Positions 21,179 to 32,429 of a stretch of DNA of 64,000 nt are shown piece by piece. A program made the position numbers and the translations under genes. The stretch is taken from the NCBI GenBank assembly GCA_001465935.1, contig LNKV01000033.1, positions 868,001 to 932,000 of the forward strand, written 5' to 3'. Position 1 is the first letter of the stretch, and every line of letters starts with the position of its first letter. Origin of the DNA: Clarireedia homoeocarpa. Lineage: Eukaryota > Ascomycota > Leotiomycetes > Helotiales > Rutstroemiaceae. Under the pieces are notes generated by a model that saw nothing but the letters and a program-made list of their open reading frames with translations, did not search any database and was not told where the DNA came from.

Positions 21179-23017
21179 TTTGCTTCTCACAAGATCGAGG
21201 AATAGTTTCCTCGTTTGCTTGCCGTGGTATCGTTTGGAAAGCGTAAACCCTTGTTTACTCTGGATATAGCCAGCGACGATGCTCTGGGAAGCCAGCGATG
21301 ATACTCTGGAAAGATCAACAGGTCAGCCATATATGCATACAAGGTAACCGTCCAGGTAACCATCCAGGTAACCAGATTATTTGAGAAGTTGGTGTCGGCG
21401 ACCCGCATTCCGCAGACATTTATTTCAGGATATGAGTTGGGAGTGAATTGAATTCTAGAAATCCAACCATGTGCCACCACCCCATACAATCCAATCTCAG
21501 CGAAACGGCGGTAAAACTTGGAGGAAATTGGAAATTGGTCGATTGCGGGGAGACTCGACAAGACTGGAGATTGCGAAGATGGCAAGGCATGACGATGCCA
21601 TAAATGCATCGCTACATGCACAAGGAGGAACAAGATGTTATTACGTACCGTACCGTGCTGTACCAAGTACAGTACTTGTATAGCCTTGTACCGGAGTAAA
21701 ATCAATTGCAGATTGAAGAATCTACTCTGCTCCAACTGCTGCAAACCAACCCGCTCGAAGTCTCCAACAATAACTTAGCAAATGTGCAACGTGCAATGTG
21801 CGACAGCGTCTTTTCTTATATACCTGGCCATGATGCGTGCAGCGAGGGCGAAAGCTGCTCTGCATCGTCCCCGCCTGCGCGAAGAGTCTTGCCTATCTCG
21901 AAGAAGAAGGTGGGCCAGCCCGGCTTGCTGATCTCTTTGACTCTTGGGGTGAATCTGCTTCTCTTTGCATGGGTCGATGGCTTTGGTTCTTATCATCGCA
22001 CCAGCAACGAGTACGTAGCTTTCAATTCTCTTCAGCACCTTCTTCTTCGAGTCTGGCTTCGGATCTTGGTACCTGGATTTTGTCGGCCGTTGATGCAGGT
22101 GAGATTATCACCGCCTTCGAACCGGCTGATTAATCATTGGTCGCCACCAAAGTGGAGAAGGAGAGGTTGGTCCCGATGATTTGCCTCTTACTTAGCTTAC
22201 CAGTATTCACGAGACCTTTCAAGTTCGAACAATGCCCAGCCGACAACGAGCTTATATCAACGAGGGTCAAAGATTCAATCATCATAAGTCCTCGAGTAAA
22301 GGGATATCCTGCATCCACCAACATTACATTCTAGTCATTAGAAGCCAAATCTGAGAAGGGAATGAGTTGGGCTGTCTGCTGTCCTCCTGCCTGTCTCAGA
22401 CATTCAATCACCGCATCTCGCTTTGGGGAAAAAGGCTGAACTCATGCTATGCAGGTCGCCGTGAACCCCATGCGAATATCGTTTGTATGTAGCATACCTT
22501 AATTCCACAGGTTTACAAGAAGGCTGGCCGCATCACCATGGCTTCTGGAAATTTCCCTGTTGTGGTACCTGCGGACGAAACTCCAAAATGTTTTGTGGAT
22601 CGCTGAATCTTTCTTTCTTCTTTGCATGGAGGGCAAAAACACCGTCGCAAAGTCCAGTTGAATGTGATGGTGGGCAATAGCAAACAGTCGTTAAAGTGGA
22701 GGCAACCATTATATGGTAGTTCTGGAAACAGTTTCTCCCCAACGCCAAGATGGTGTACCATCATTTCGTCGGCGACGTTAGTTCAGCCCTGAAAGTCCGA
22801 TGACTGTACAAGTGTGCATATACATGGAAAATTACTTTACTATTGTCTCTAGGTTTAACTAGTTACCAGAAGTCGTCCTCGCACCCTCTTGAAACGCCAC
22901 CGGCTATCCCTTCTATTTACAATCCAGGTCCAGACTTGGATTGGATTTCTGTTCTAGTCTATAGGTAAAAAAACTCATGCGCCTTGAAAATGCTCCCGCA
23001 AACCCATTAAATAGTAT
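21179..23017. other. Intergenic, uncertain small coding potential
   Basis: A GC-richer stretch at 21840-22330 (+) can be read as two exons joined through a CAG|GTGAGA donor and a CCAAAG acceptor, ending in EQCPADNELISTRVKDS and a stop at 22332-22334. It lacks a convincing start and any family resemblance, so I do not call a gene. The long open frame at 21187-21744 (-) lies in the upstream region of the S28 gene and is probably chance. Confidence 0.4.
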
Positions 23018-23434
23018 CTATACAGCATTATAACCAGATCTCTTCGACCAAGAGAGGTCCCCTCCCTGGACCTGCTGAACGCCGTCCGACTTCCTTCCAT
23101 AGTCAAAAACATTTCTCTCCATCCACTGATGAATTGTCAGTACATGCATACTTAAAAGATGAGAAAAAGGGCGAAAGAAACATACAAGTGTATCAGCCAA
23201 CTTCGCAATAGGCGCATCCTTGTATGCCATCTTCGTAGAAGACTGCCCCTGGAATGTAGCCATGTTCTGGGAACTCTTCTTAGAGGAGTCCCCGTTTTTC
23301 AAAGTCATTCGTTTTTGCGTGGTGACGGGTCCATTCGCGGTGCTGGTGGTTTGTAAAGATCGAGTTGGAGCTCCTCCTCGAGCAATTTTGGAAATGCTGT
23401 TGCAGCAGCGGAGTTGTGAGCGAGCGGCGAACAT
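23018..23434 (-). CDS. Small protein with probable mitochondrial presequence, unknown
   Basis: Two exons, 23186-23434 and 23018-23125, give 357 nt and 118 aa. The first 35 residues (MFAARSQLRCCNSISKIARG and on) are rich in Arg/Ser and lack acidic residues, like a mitochondrial targeting peptide. The middle is Thr/Ser/Lys-rich. The C-terminal part (MAYKDAPIAKLADTL, then WMERNVFDYGRKSDG across the splice) looks folded. The 60-nt intron has a GTATGT donor and a TACTGAC branch point. It is also open in frame, so retention would add 20 residues. I chose the ATG at 23434 because the frame upstream opens only from TTG. No family is recognised. Confidence 0.65.
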   Translation of the reverse strand: MFAARSQLRCCNSISKIARGGAPTRSLQTTSTANGPVTTQKRMTLKNGDSSKKSSQNMATFQGQSSTKMAYKDAPIAKLADTLVCFFRPFSHLLSMHVLTIHQWMERNVFDYGRKSDGVQQVQGGDLSWSKRSGYNAV

Positions 23435-25059
23435 TTTGGATGATGGCAATAGAAATTCAAAGAGGATTGATTATGTGTTTAGTTGTATTGGCTGGTATAT
23501 TTCGAAATTGTGCGTATACGTTGCAAATATGTATGTTCGAAGTTGCAAATGTCAATTTTCCTATTTTCAAGCGCTGAAGATGCCTTTTTATATTACTTTC
23601 GAGAAGCCGAAAGAAATCCCATCCCATAGGGCTGCACTAAAATAAATTTTCTCTCATCCGGACCAGTGTCCGAACTATCCCTTGAACAAAGGTTGTTTTT
23701 TTTCTTCCATGTCTTGCCACCTAAAAGTTTAACCTTTGTTATGCGTGAGGGAGATTAGTAAATGGACGCGAAAGTAGTTCCTTCCAGTATATTCGGCTTC
23801 CATTGATTGAGGTCGGCTGGATCGGAGCTAGTTCTAGGTCCTGGCTTAGTGATGTTACCAAAAAATCCCACTAATTCTTAGCGTTGCGATACCTAAGTTT
23901 AGGTACACACATAATCTTACATACCTAAATTCTAGTAATACAAGAGACGTTTATCATCAGTTGAGCAGGATGACGTTGGGAATATGTATGGAGGCGTGGC
24001 GTGGCATGGCAAAGTGTGGATGTAGATGTAGATGTAGATGCGTTGGTGAGTGGGGGGAGGGGAGGAAAGGAGGTCGCTCGGACAATTAATTAATGGGTAG
24101 CAAGTAGATGGATGGATGATGGATGGACTTAATAATAGAAAGAGATGAGATGACATGACATGCTGAGGCACTGGTAGCAGCAGCACACTGCGGTTGGCTA
24201 AATGCTCTCGGTGTAGTATTTGGCTTAGCTAACTAGCTAGCTAAAACCGATGCAAGCAGTGAGTAGAGAGCTCGAAGAGACAGATCATGTCCAGGTCGAA
24301 CGCAAAATCAGGCAAACATGAATCGCAGTTACAATCACACAATGACACTCACGAGGCAGCAAGGAACAAAAATTGACAAGGCACATAGCCAAATACATTG
24401 CATTTCCTATGCGCTATTCACATATTCTTGAGTATTCATGTAAACCACATACAACCCCATTTCCATCCACACCCTCTGAACACCTATTGTCCAGACCTGG
24501 GTAGCCATCCCACAACGCCATTCGATAGGTTAAAAACCACGTTCTGTCCAAACCAAAAAAAGCAAGCGAAGACATGAGAAGTTGTTGCGAGTACTCATCC
24601 ATCGATCATCAAAGTGGTAGAGTAATATCCGCGTCCTACACAGGTATCCCAATATGCGCGTTATTCGTTGTCCCGAACCGAGAGTAACGACTGTCGACGA
24701 AAAACCCCTCCCGTAAACAGGATGCTAGACCGTCTGTATATAGACTATCAAAAGGTTGTGTGTATTCGAAGAGGTCATTAAGGTTCGAGACCATGTTGAG
24801 ACGGAACTTATTCGAGTGGCGATATATGATAGGTCGAAAAGATGGTAGATGAACGAAACCCTCCCGTAAACAGGATACTAGACCGTCTTCGTAAATTGAG
24901 ACTATCAAAGGTATCATAGATGTTCATCAACAAGTCCACCCGAGATTCGAGAAACCAAAATCGAAAAAGGTAGTAAGAGATCGAAAAAGTTGGTGAGAGG
25001 TCGGATGTAGGATGGGTATGATGTGATCGACGGATGAGTTGATAATGCGGCAAGGGTAT
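23435..25059. other. Intergenic with simple repeats and a 50-bp direct repeat
   Basis: No gene is supported. It contains short GATG/GTAGAT microsatellites near 24020-24130 and a direct repeat pair at 24705-24755 and 24857-24912, close to the 3' end of the H4 gene. Confidence 0.55.
24705..24912 (-). repeat. Direct repeat pair 3' of histone H4
   Basis: CTCCCGTAAACAGGAT, CTAGACCGTCT and GACTATCAAA occur in order at 24705-24755 and again at 24857-24912, 152 bp apart. The intervening spacer is not repeated. The pair lies 150-350 nt past the H4 stop codon. Confidence 0.8.
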
Positions 25060-25705
<646 letters not shown>

Positions 25706-27282
25706 ATTGGCGGTGTTATTAAAGTAATTTGGAGTTGAGGCTTGATAGAAAAACGCGTCTTAAGACGATGATATTGATGGAATGGAAGATGGTTGATGGT
25801 GGCGTACGTAGATATTATTAGGAAGGAGAAAGCAGGAAAGGAAGAAAAAAGCGGAGGGGGAAAGTCGAACCTTTTGAATTCTGGATCTGAGAGTTTCGAA
25901 TCACTGTGTTAATTATTTGACGCTAGTACTGTTTTAGAATTCCGAATTAAAAATGGAAAGTTGCAACTTTTATTTTCCAAACGAGCTTTGCCTTGACTTG
26001 CGTTTACGTGTTCGTGCGATGTGATTGCCGAGAAATTGGTTATTGGGAGGAAAAGTGAACCGGATTTTCAGCTCCAAAACACTCCAAAAATGATCCGGCT
26101 CGCTCGTAAAACTAACGTTTACTCGGGTTACTCCTTATTTTCAGGGGTGCGGAGTGGTTGCATTGTAGATAAGCGAGTACTAGCGTGAATTATGTCATGC
26201 GCGTCAAGAACATCAAGACCATCAAGAACAACAACAACAATGATTTTTAACTAGTTGATAGCAATGCAGGTGGACTTCTTTTGCATTATTGTAGAGCATA
26301 GATCTTGACCATGATATGGGTATTCGTGAGGCTTTCCATAGTCCCAGGCTGATAGGTGCTCCATCCGTGATTAATTTCTCGATGGCAGAACGGAAGCTGC
26401 TCTTTCCACGTGTGGAAGAATATGACAAGAGACCATTAGAATATAGTCCATATCTCTGGCTTGGGTGTTATATCTCTATGAAATCGACCTCTTTCGATTC
26501 ACGCGCCAATGTCAAGCAGGTAAATTTTTCGGAAGAGTTACATTTTCTAAGCACATGATCGATATCGACCTGATAGGTAAAGTTTGCAGTTATTCAGAGA
26601 AGATCGGTACAGATAACTGGGAATTTAGAGCTCGACGGATTTGAGACCAATGCAAGATCATTCCTGGATTTCAATTTGTTCTGATTCAGTTTAGGTCGGT
26701 AAAGGATATCAACTCTGCCATGATATATTTCCTGGAACCGTGTTTGTAATTGGGGCGTACTCTAACCACTTCTTCACTGATGGATAATGCTGTATTGTTC
26801 ATGTTGATTACGATTCTCTAGCTAAGCTGCGCGGATGCCTGCCACTTCGCCAATGAAAACCGTCAAACTGACTGCTTCCAGAAGCTCCGTTCGACGAGGG
26901 CCTTTACAACCCACTCACGCAATCAAGTTTGCGCATTGAGCATCATGCCTGACAGACGCCATCAGATGGAGTTTTTGCTTCCCTGGTGTATTCTACCGAT
27001 GGCTCCAGATGAACTCAGCGTGAGCTCCATTGCCCCTGCCCTTCTTATAACCCGGTGCCATCCCGCACCTGCTTTGGGACTGCTGCATCTACCGCGGCTG
27101 GATCTTAGAAGGCCTAAGCCTCAGACCACTCCTATCATCGAAAGTCATGACATGCACCATAGGCCTTATCGATCTTATATTCAGCCATGTCGCCGACCTT
27201 CTGCCCGTGCAAGAATCGCATTTCCTTGATATATCAATACTCTTCGCATCTGAGGCCACAATCTGATTATATTCATCATCCC
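25706..27282. other. H4 upstream region and intergenic, no gene seen
   Basis: About 300 nt of H4 leader and promoter are followed by sequence with only short, unconvincing open frames. Nothing in 26000-27280 resembles a protein family that I recognise. Confidence 0.5.
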
Positions 27283-27874
27283 TCACAGATATTTCTTTCC
27301 CGCAGCCGCAACCCTCCCCTTAAATACTGGGCTAGTAACAGGCATATTGACTTGGTAGAATGGACTCATAATAGTCTTAACCCAGTTTTCGTAAACTTCC
27401 GTGAAAAACTGCTTGATAGCCTCCTCCGTCTGTGGTGAGGTGGGGTTTGCGCCGATAGAAGTACTTGTTCTTGAGGTCGTGGGATTCGCAGGTTGAGAGG
27501 GAGAATGCAGAAGCATGAATTTGACATCTGCGACTTGGTGTTAGTATCTCGCGACAGTCTCCGAAGATGGGAGAGCTTACTGCCGCCAGTCATGAAGCAG
27601 GATACGTAGTTATTGTAAAAGCGATCGATACATTTTAAATACCTAAGATCCGTTAGTATGCGCATCCTAAATTACCTGAGAAAACACACATCTGTCCGCC
27701 AGCCCATTGCACTTCCTCCACAATGTCCAAACTACTATGAACGATGAACTGATTCATGTGCCTGGCTTGTTCTGGAAATCGCGCGATTCCATCACCACCT
27801 TGTTTCGCCGTACCGAACTCATATTCGAATAGCGGATTATCCTGCGTACCAATAATGGCAAAATAGTATGACAT
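27283..27874 (-). CDS. TRS20: TRAPP complex subunit Trs20 (sedlin/TRAPPC2)
   Basis: Exons 27690-27874, 27581-27642 and 27283-27527 give 492 nt and 163 aa. The protein starts MSYYFAIIGTQDNPLFEYEF and contains FIVHSSLDIVEE, MYLKCIDRFYNNYVSCFMTG and a C-terminal helix ending QFFTEVYENWVKTIMSPFY and then the NMPVTSPVFKGRV segment. These are the diagnostic segments of sedlin, a longin-fold adaptor within TRAPP, the tethering complex and Rab GEF for ER-Golgi and autophagy traffic. A Ser/Thr/Pro-rich insert sits before the last helix, as is usual in filamentous fungi. Both introns have TACTAAC branch points. The start codon lies 175 bp from the divergent MRPL31. Confidence 0.95.
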
Positions 27875-28049
27875 TTTGGCTGGTTTTGGTGTATGTGGAA
27901 GCTGGACTTTGAAGATGTGGTTACGGGTGAAGTTCAATAAGCGAACGCTGATTGGCTCGCACGATTTAAGGCTTGGCGTGGGGATGAATCTCGAATTTTT
28001 GAATAAGGCGACGACAGCACGGAAACCAGAGCATTGCAACGTCAACACA
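27875..28049. promoter_or_regulatory. Divergent TRS20/MRPL31 promoter region
   Basis: Only 175 bp separate the two start codons, so both transcripts must start from shared sequence or overlapping leaders. No TATA box is obvious. Confidence 0.6.
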
Positions 28050-28502
28050 ATGTTTGGTGCTTTCAGACCTACGAATGCACTTTCTGGAGGTCTTCTATGG
28101 TAAGTTCTATACTATTACTCCCATAATCTGTATCGGTGCGATTGCTGAGACTAACAATTTTATAGGAAGATCCCATGGCGACTATCCAAATTCCAGAAAG
28201 CCCGACAACGCAAACGCCTAAGAGCAGTCGACTCAGTAGTTGCGACCCTAGACAAAGCTCTGGCAAAGCAAGGTGCCACGACGAAGACATTGGAAAGGTG
28301 GAAGGATGAGATGCCGACAGAGCAGGAGATGCTTCCGAAGGACAAATACACCATCTTTGACAGGAAGGAGAAGAAGTATAGAAAGGCCATTCACAGTAAG
28401 CTTGCATGCTGCACAAAGGGCAGGCATTGAAGATGCTAATAATTCACAGAACTTCCAAAATGGACGAGATTGTCGCAACGACTTAACCCACCTGGTTACT
28501 GA
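28050..28502 (+). CDS. MRPL31: Mitochondrial large ribosomal subunit protein mL60 (YmL31)
   Basis: Exons 28050-28099, 28166-28395 and 28450-28502 give 333 nt and 110 aa. The sequence begins MFGAFRPTNALSGGLLWKIP, contains KARQRKRLRAVDSVV and EEMLPKDKYT-like EQEMLPKDKYTIFDRKEKK, and ends PKWTRLSQRLNPPGY. These match the fungal mL60/Mrpl31 family, a small basic component of the mitochondrial large ribosomal subunit. Introns carry GTAAGT/GTAAGC donors and GACTAAC/GCTAAT branch points. It is convergent with CBC2, with about 260 bp between stop codons. Confidence 0.93.
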
Positions 28503-28765
28503 TATGAAACAGTAGAAGGAACCCGAGGAGAGGATATCTATCTATTGTTTGTACAACTTGGTGTATAACATGCATTGATGGCGTTATGGGTATATGTCTA
28601 TATGATAGGGATATAGAGGTAGTAAATCTGCGATAGCTCGAGTGCTGAGATATTTCAATCTGCAGCTACTTATTCCATGAACCCTCCGAATCATCAACTG
28701 ATTGCCTAATCTTCCCTGAACGCCAGCGAACCTTAACAGATAATGTACACTCGTCCGGCGTCCAT

Positions 28766-29436
28766 CTACCTACCCTTACCATATTCTTCTTCCTCCTTCA
28801 ATCTCTCGGCTTGAATAGCTCTTCCTAATCCTCCTCTACCCTCGTCATATTCTTCCCGGTACTCGTCGCGCACTTGCCCGCCAGACTTTCCTCTACCGTA
28901 TTGTCTCCCTTCTTGAAATCCCGGGTCCAAATCAGTTCTAATGATACGCTCATCAAGCTTTGTTCCACCAATATATTTCATGCAGTCAAGCGCATCCTGA
29001 TGAGTATAATATTCAACGAAACAGAAACCGCAGGGGGTCTTGTTGAATCTATCCAGTCCCATTATCAATCTCTTGATCTCACCACACTTCGCAAATAGTT
29101 CGTGAATTTGTTCTTCAGTTGTGTAGAAGGACCTATATTCACAATCCTCATCAGTATCTTTCGATCAATTGAGCAGTCTGATTTCCACATACAAATTTCC
29201 AACATAAAGAGTCGTAGCATCTTTCAGGGGATCTTCTGCTGGTTCTTCGGGCGTTCGCTCCCTTCGTCCCTCGTCATCGCCATCTCTTTCATATCTGCGC
29301 TTCTTATTCTAGACGGCCATTGTCAGTTTCGCCCAATTCAAATTCTGCACATGCACATTGTTCGACTTACCCTGCCTTGATAATAGGCACTTGGCTTATC
29401 AAGCCTATCAACTGTATTTCTGATTGCGCCTGGCAT
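28766..29436 (-). CDS. CBC2: Nuclear cap-binding protein subunit 2 (CBP20)
   Basis: Exons 29371-29436, 29193-29308 and 28766-29132 give 549 nt and 182 aa. One RRM is present with RNP2 (LYVGNLSFYT, created by the second splice) and RNP1 (CGFCFVEYY). A charged N-terminal segment (NKKRRYERDGDDEGRRERTP) precedes it, and the conserved IRTDLDPGFQEGRQYGRGKS tail follows. The tail and the N-terminal Tyr residues (SAYYQGR) are characteristic of CBP20, which with CBP80 binds the m7G cap of nuclear transcripts and links to splicing, export and decay. The C-terminus is Glu/Arg/Gly-rich. Length is normal for the family. Confidence 0.95.
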
Positions 29437-29701
29437 TTTCTAGAATGTTTTGTTGTTTGTTTAATCTTTAGTAAGGCTGTGATTTTGCTTTGTTCCCTAG
29501 GAGACATTTAAGCTGCTGTACAGCAGTTTCGCGACGCGCTAAGGTGGCCTAGCAGACGGAATTTGGGTTTCTCCAACCTCAAAAAAGTTCAGGACATTTT
29601 ATTTTTCTTGTCGCAGCCACGAAGCTCGGATTTTCCGGTATCATACACATGAGCTAGAGCTGAAGGGAATCGAATTGAATCAAACCCAAGGTGTATTTAA
29701 A
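29437..29701. promoter_or_regulatory. Divergent CBC2/NUP82 promoter region
   Basis: It is a 265-bp interval between divergent start codons. No clear TATA box or known operator was identified. Confidence 0.5.
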
Positions 29702-32429
29702 ATGGAAAACCCTAGGGTTATTGGTTATACACCTGCCTGGCTGTCCAAACCAAATCCCGGGTATGAGATATTTACAGCAGGCCCATCGAGCGCCCAAACA
29801 GCTTCGGGAAATGGGTTGAGTTACAACGACAAAAGAACAGCGAAATTAGGCCCACGAAGGACGATTGCGCGAAGAGGAACCGAAGTTTTCATAGCTGTTG
29901 GGAAGGAAATTCGATGGGCGGACCTTGTTTACTTAAAGGAATCATGGGAAGGTAAACAGGAAAACCAGAGGAGCTTCTTACAAGGCAAGAATTCTCGATA
30001 TGATTCAGAAAGTGATGGTAACGAACAGCTTGCGCAAGGCTACAGGGTGAGTAACACTGTGTTCGTGGATATAAATTCTAGCTAATAATTCTCTGCAGAC
30101 TCTCAAAACCCCCGCCGCGGACGATATTAGACAGCTCATCATCTCCCCAAATTCTAATTACCTCGCGATTCTTACGACACACAATGTCTATATTGCGGTG
30201 CTTCCAGAACCATCTCATCTTACAGCAACTGAGACTGGTCCTATGAAGATCAAAACATTCACCCTCGGTCCAACTACTCATGTTACATCACGCTCAGGGA
30301 TATCTACAGCTATTTGGCATCCTCTAGGCGTCAATGGAAACTGTCTGGTCACTGTTACAAAAGATGCCATTGTTAGGGTATGGGAACTTTCCATGATTGA
30401 TCGCCAGTCGTTCGATAGACCCACTCTGGCAATCGACTTGAAGAAATTGGCAGATGGAACGTCAGCAGACCAGGATTTCGGAGCTTCGGTAGCCGGGCGT
30501 TCGAGCAAATTTTCACCAGACACTTTTGAGATGGAGGTTGCATCAGCTTGTTTCGCGAGTAGAGGATCAGGAGGTTGGTCGCCAATGACTTTATGGGTTG
30601 CGATGAGGGAAGGAGATGTTTACGCTCTTTGCCCATTGTTGCCTGAGAAATGGTCACCACCACCAACCCTCATTCCTTCACTATCAGTCTCAATAGTTTC
30701 GAACCTTGCTGCTGTGGAGGATGATCCGGAGGTATCTCAGCGAACCAAGCTTTTGGCACAACAACAATTGGACTGGATATCTGAGATTGATAACCAGGAG
30801 CCAACTCAAGTACAAGCATCTGTGGGCGAGCCACCCGTGGATGTATACACCAGACCTGCGAAGCCAGGAAAAGTACCGAAGCTACAAGGGCCATTCGAAA
30901 TTGAACTAGCGCCCGAGGAAACGGACGAGGAGTATTACGATCTTTTGAGTGACATTTACGTCATCGGTCCGAAGATGGATGCTGCGGAGCTTATGGAGGG
31001 GGAAGAGGATGACCTGGAGGCAGACGAAGTGGACCAGGACGGACTATCACTAGGTGTGGTCTGTTTGCTAACAAGCAGTGGCCGACTTTCAATATGCTTG
31101 GATTTAGTTGGAATCGAAGCACAGTGGCTGCCGAAGTCAAATTCTCGAATGTTGAGGTTCATGGATGATCCGGAACCACCCACGCTTCTGACTTTTCAAA
31201 TTTTAGAAACCTCCAAACCTAGCGAAATATGGGAAGGAAGTTGGCCAGTGTTTAGCAACGATGTTGTTTCAAAGTATGCGTTCTTCGTCACCAACACTTC
31301 CGGCATCACATACATATCACTCGCTGAGTGGGTCTTCCGTCTGGAGGGGGAGCTTGCCGGTGGGGTAGCTGGCAGGGACTTCAGATTGGACTTGCTTGCG
31401 CGGGCCAAAAGTGTAATCAGGAAAAGGGTTCACAGTCAGCAGATGCTCGATCGTAATGCACCTCTTACTGCATGCACTGTCATTCATGATCCCGATCTTG
31501 GCTATTTTGTTCTCTCGGCTACACCCCACGGTCCTGTATCGATCAACTTCGAATCACCCACGTATAAGGTGGATCTCGTCCAAAGTCGTCGCTCATCTTC
31601 TTATGATTCCGATACCGATAACGACAAGCCTCTAGTGCTCTACGAACCTCGTCCTGTTTATGAACCATCTTATGCCTTCGAAGAACCATCAGAACTACCT
31701 TCCCTTCACGAAAAGCTCAGACACAGCAAGTACAAGCGCATATTGAAGGACGAAGTCAGACTGTCGCCTGCTACGCTTACAATTATGACCGACGCTCACC
31801 AAGTACTCAGCGAAGAGACACATCGGATTGGAACGGCTGCTGCGGAACTATTCAGAAAATGCATTCGACTGCAAATCGAGTTGTCGAATCATATCAGGAA
31901 GGCAAATGAACTTGCAAGTCGGGTCGAAACTATTATTGGAGAAGATTATGACGAAGCAGAAGATAAGGCCAGATTGCCACCTAACGAGGACATCGAGCGA
32001 AGGATCCTAGCTGCTCAAGATAAGCAAAAATCACTTGCAGAACGCATCGAGAACATGCGGAAGAAAGTATTGAGAGGTGCACCGCGCGAACTCAGCGATA
32101 AAGAAAAAGTCTGGACTGAAGAAATCAAATCCCTCAGTGTCAAAGTGCTAGGTGAGGATCCGGAAGAATCAACGTCATCCATTGTCAAGGTCTCGAAAGA
32201 ACCATGGCAGAGGTATGAAGAAGTCAAGGAACTAGAACGCGAGGTGCTGGAGCAGGTTAACGAGATAGTAAGTGAGGAGGGGGAGAAAGGAGCAGATGGG
32301 AAGAAGGATGTCCAAGTTCCGTCGGAGATTAGGAGAGCGAAGGTTGCGCAGGTTATGCAGTTATTGGAGAGGGAAACGGCGTTGGTGGAGGCGACGAAGG
32401 AGAGGCTAGAGAGATTGAGTTTGGCTTAA
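29702..32429 (+). CDS. NUP82: Nucleoporin Nup82 (Nup88 homologue)
   Basis: Two exons, 29702-30046 and 30099-32429, give 2,676 nt and 891 aa. The N-terminus (MENPRVIGYTPAWLSKPNPG) and the following beta-propeller segment (DDIRQLIISPNSNYLAILTT, TAIWHPLGVNGNCLVTVTKD) match the fungal Nup82 family. The middle is acidic (LMEGEEDDLEADEVDQ). The last 250 residues are mostly heptad-like and charged, for example HRIGTAAAELFRKCIRLQIE, which fits the C-terminal coiled coil that trimerises with Nup159 and Nsp1 on the cytoplasmic face of the pore, where it supports mRNA export. An upstream in-frame ATG at 29675 would add nine residues; I prefer 29702 because MENPRV lies closest to the conserved start. The intron has a GTGAGT donor and a GCTAAT branch point. 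Confidence 0.9.

Noticed and set aside
21187..21744. Minus-strand open frame of 185 codons upstream of the S28 peptidase
   Set aside because: It occupies the peptidase promoter and leader region on the same strand, has unusual composition for a protein, and matches no family.
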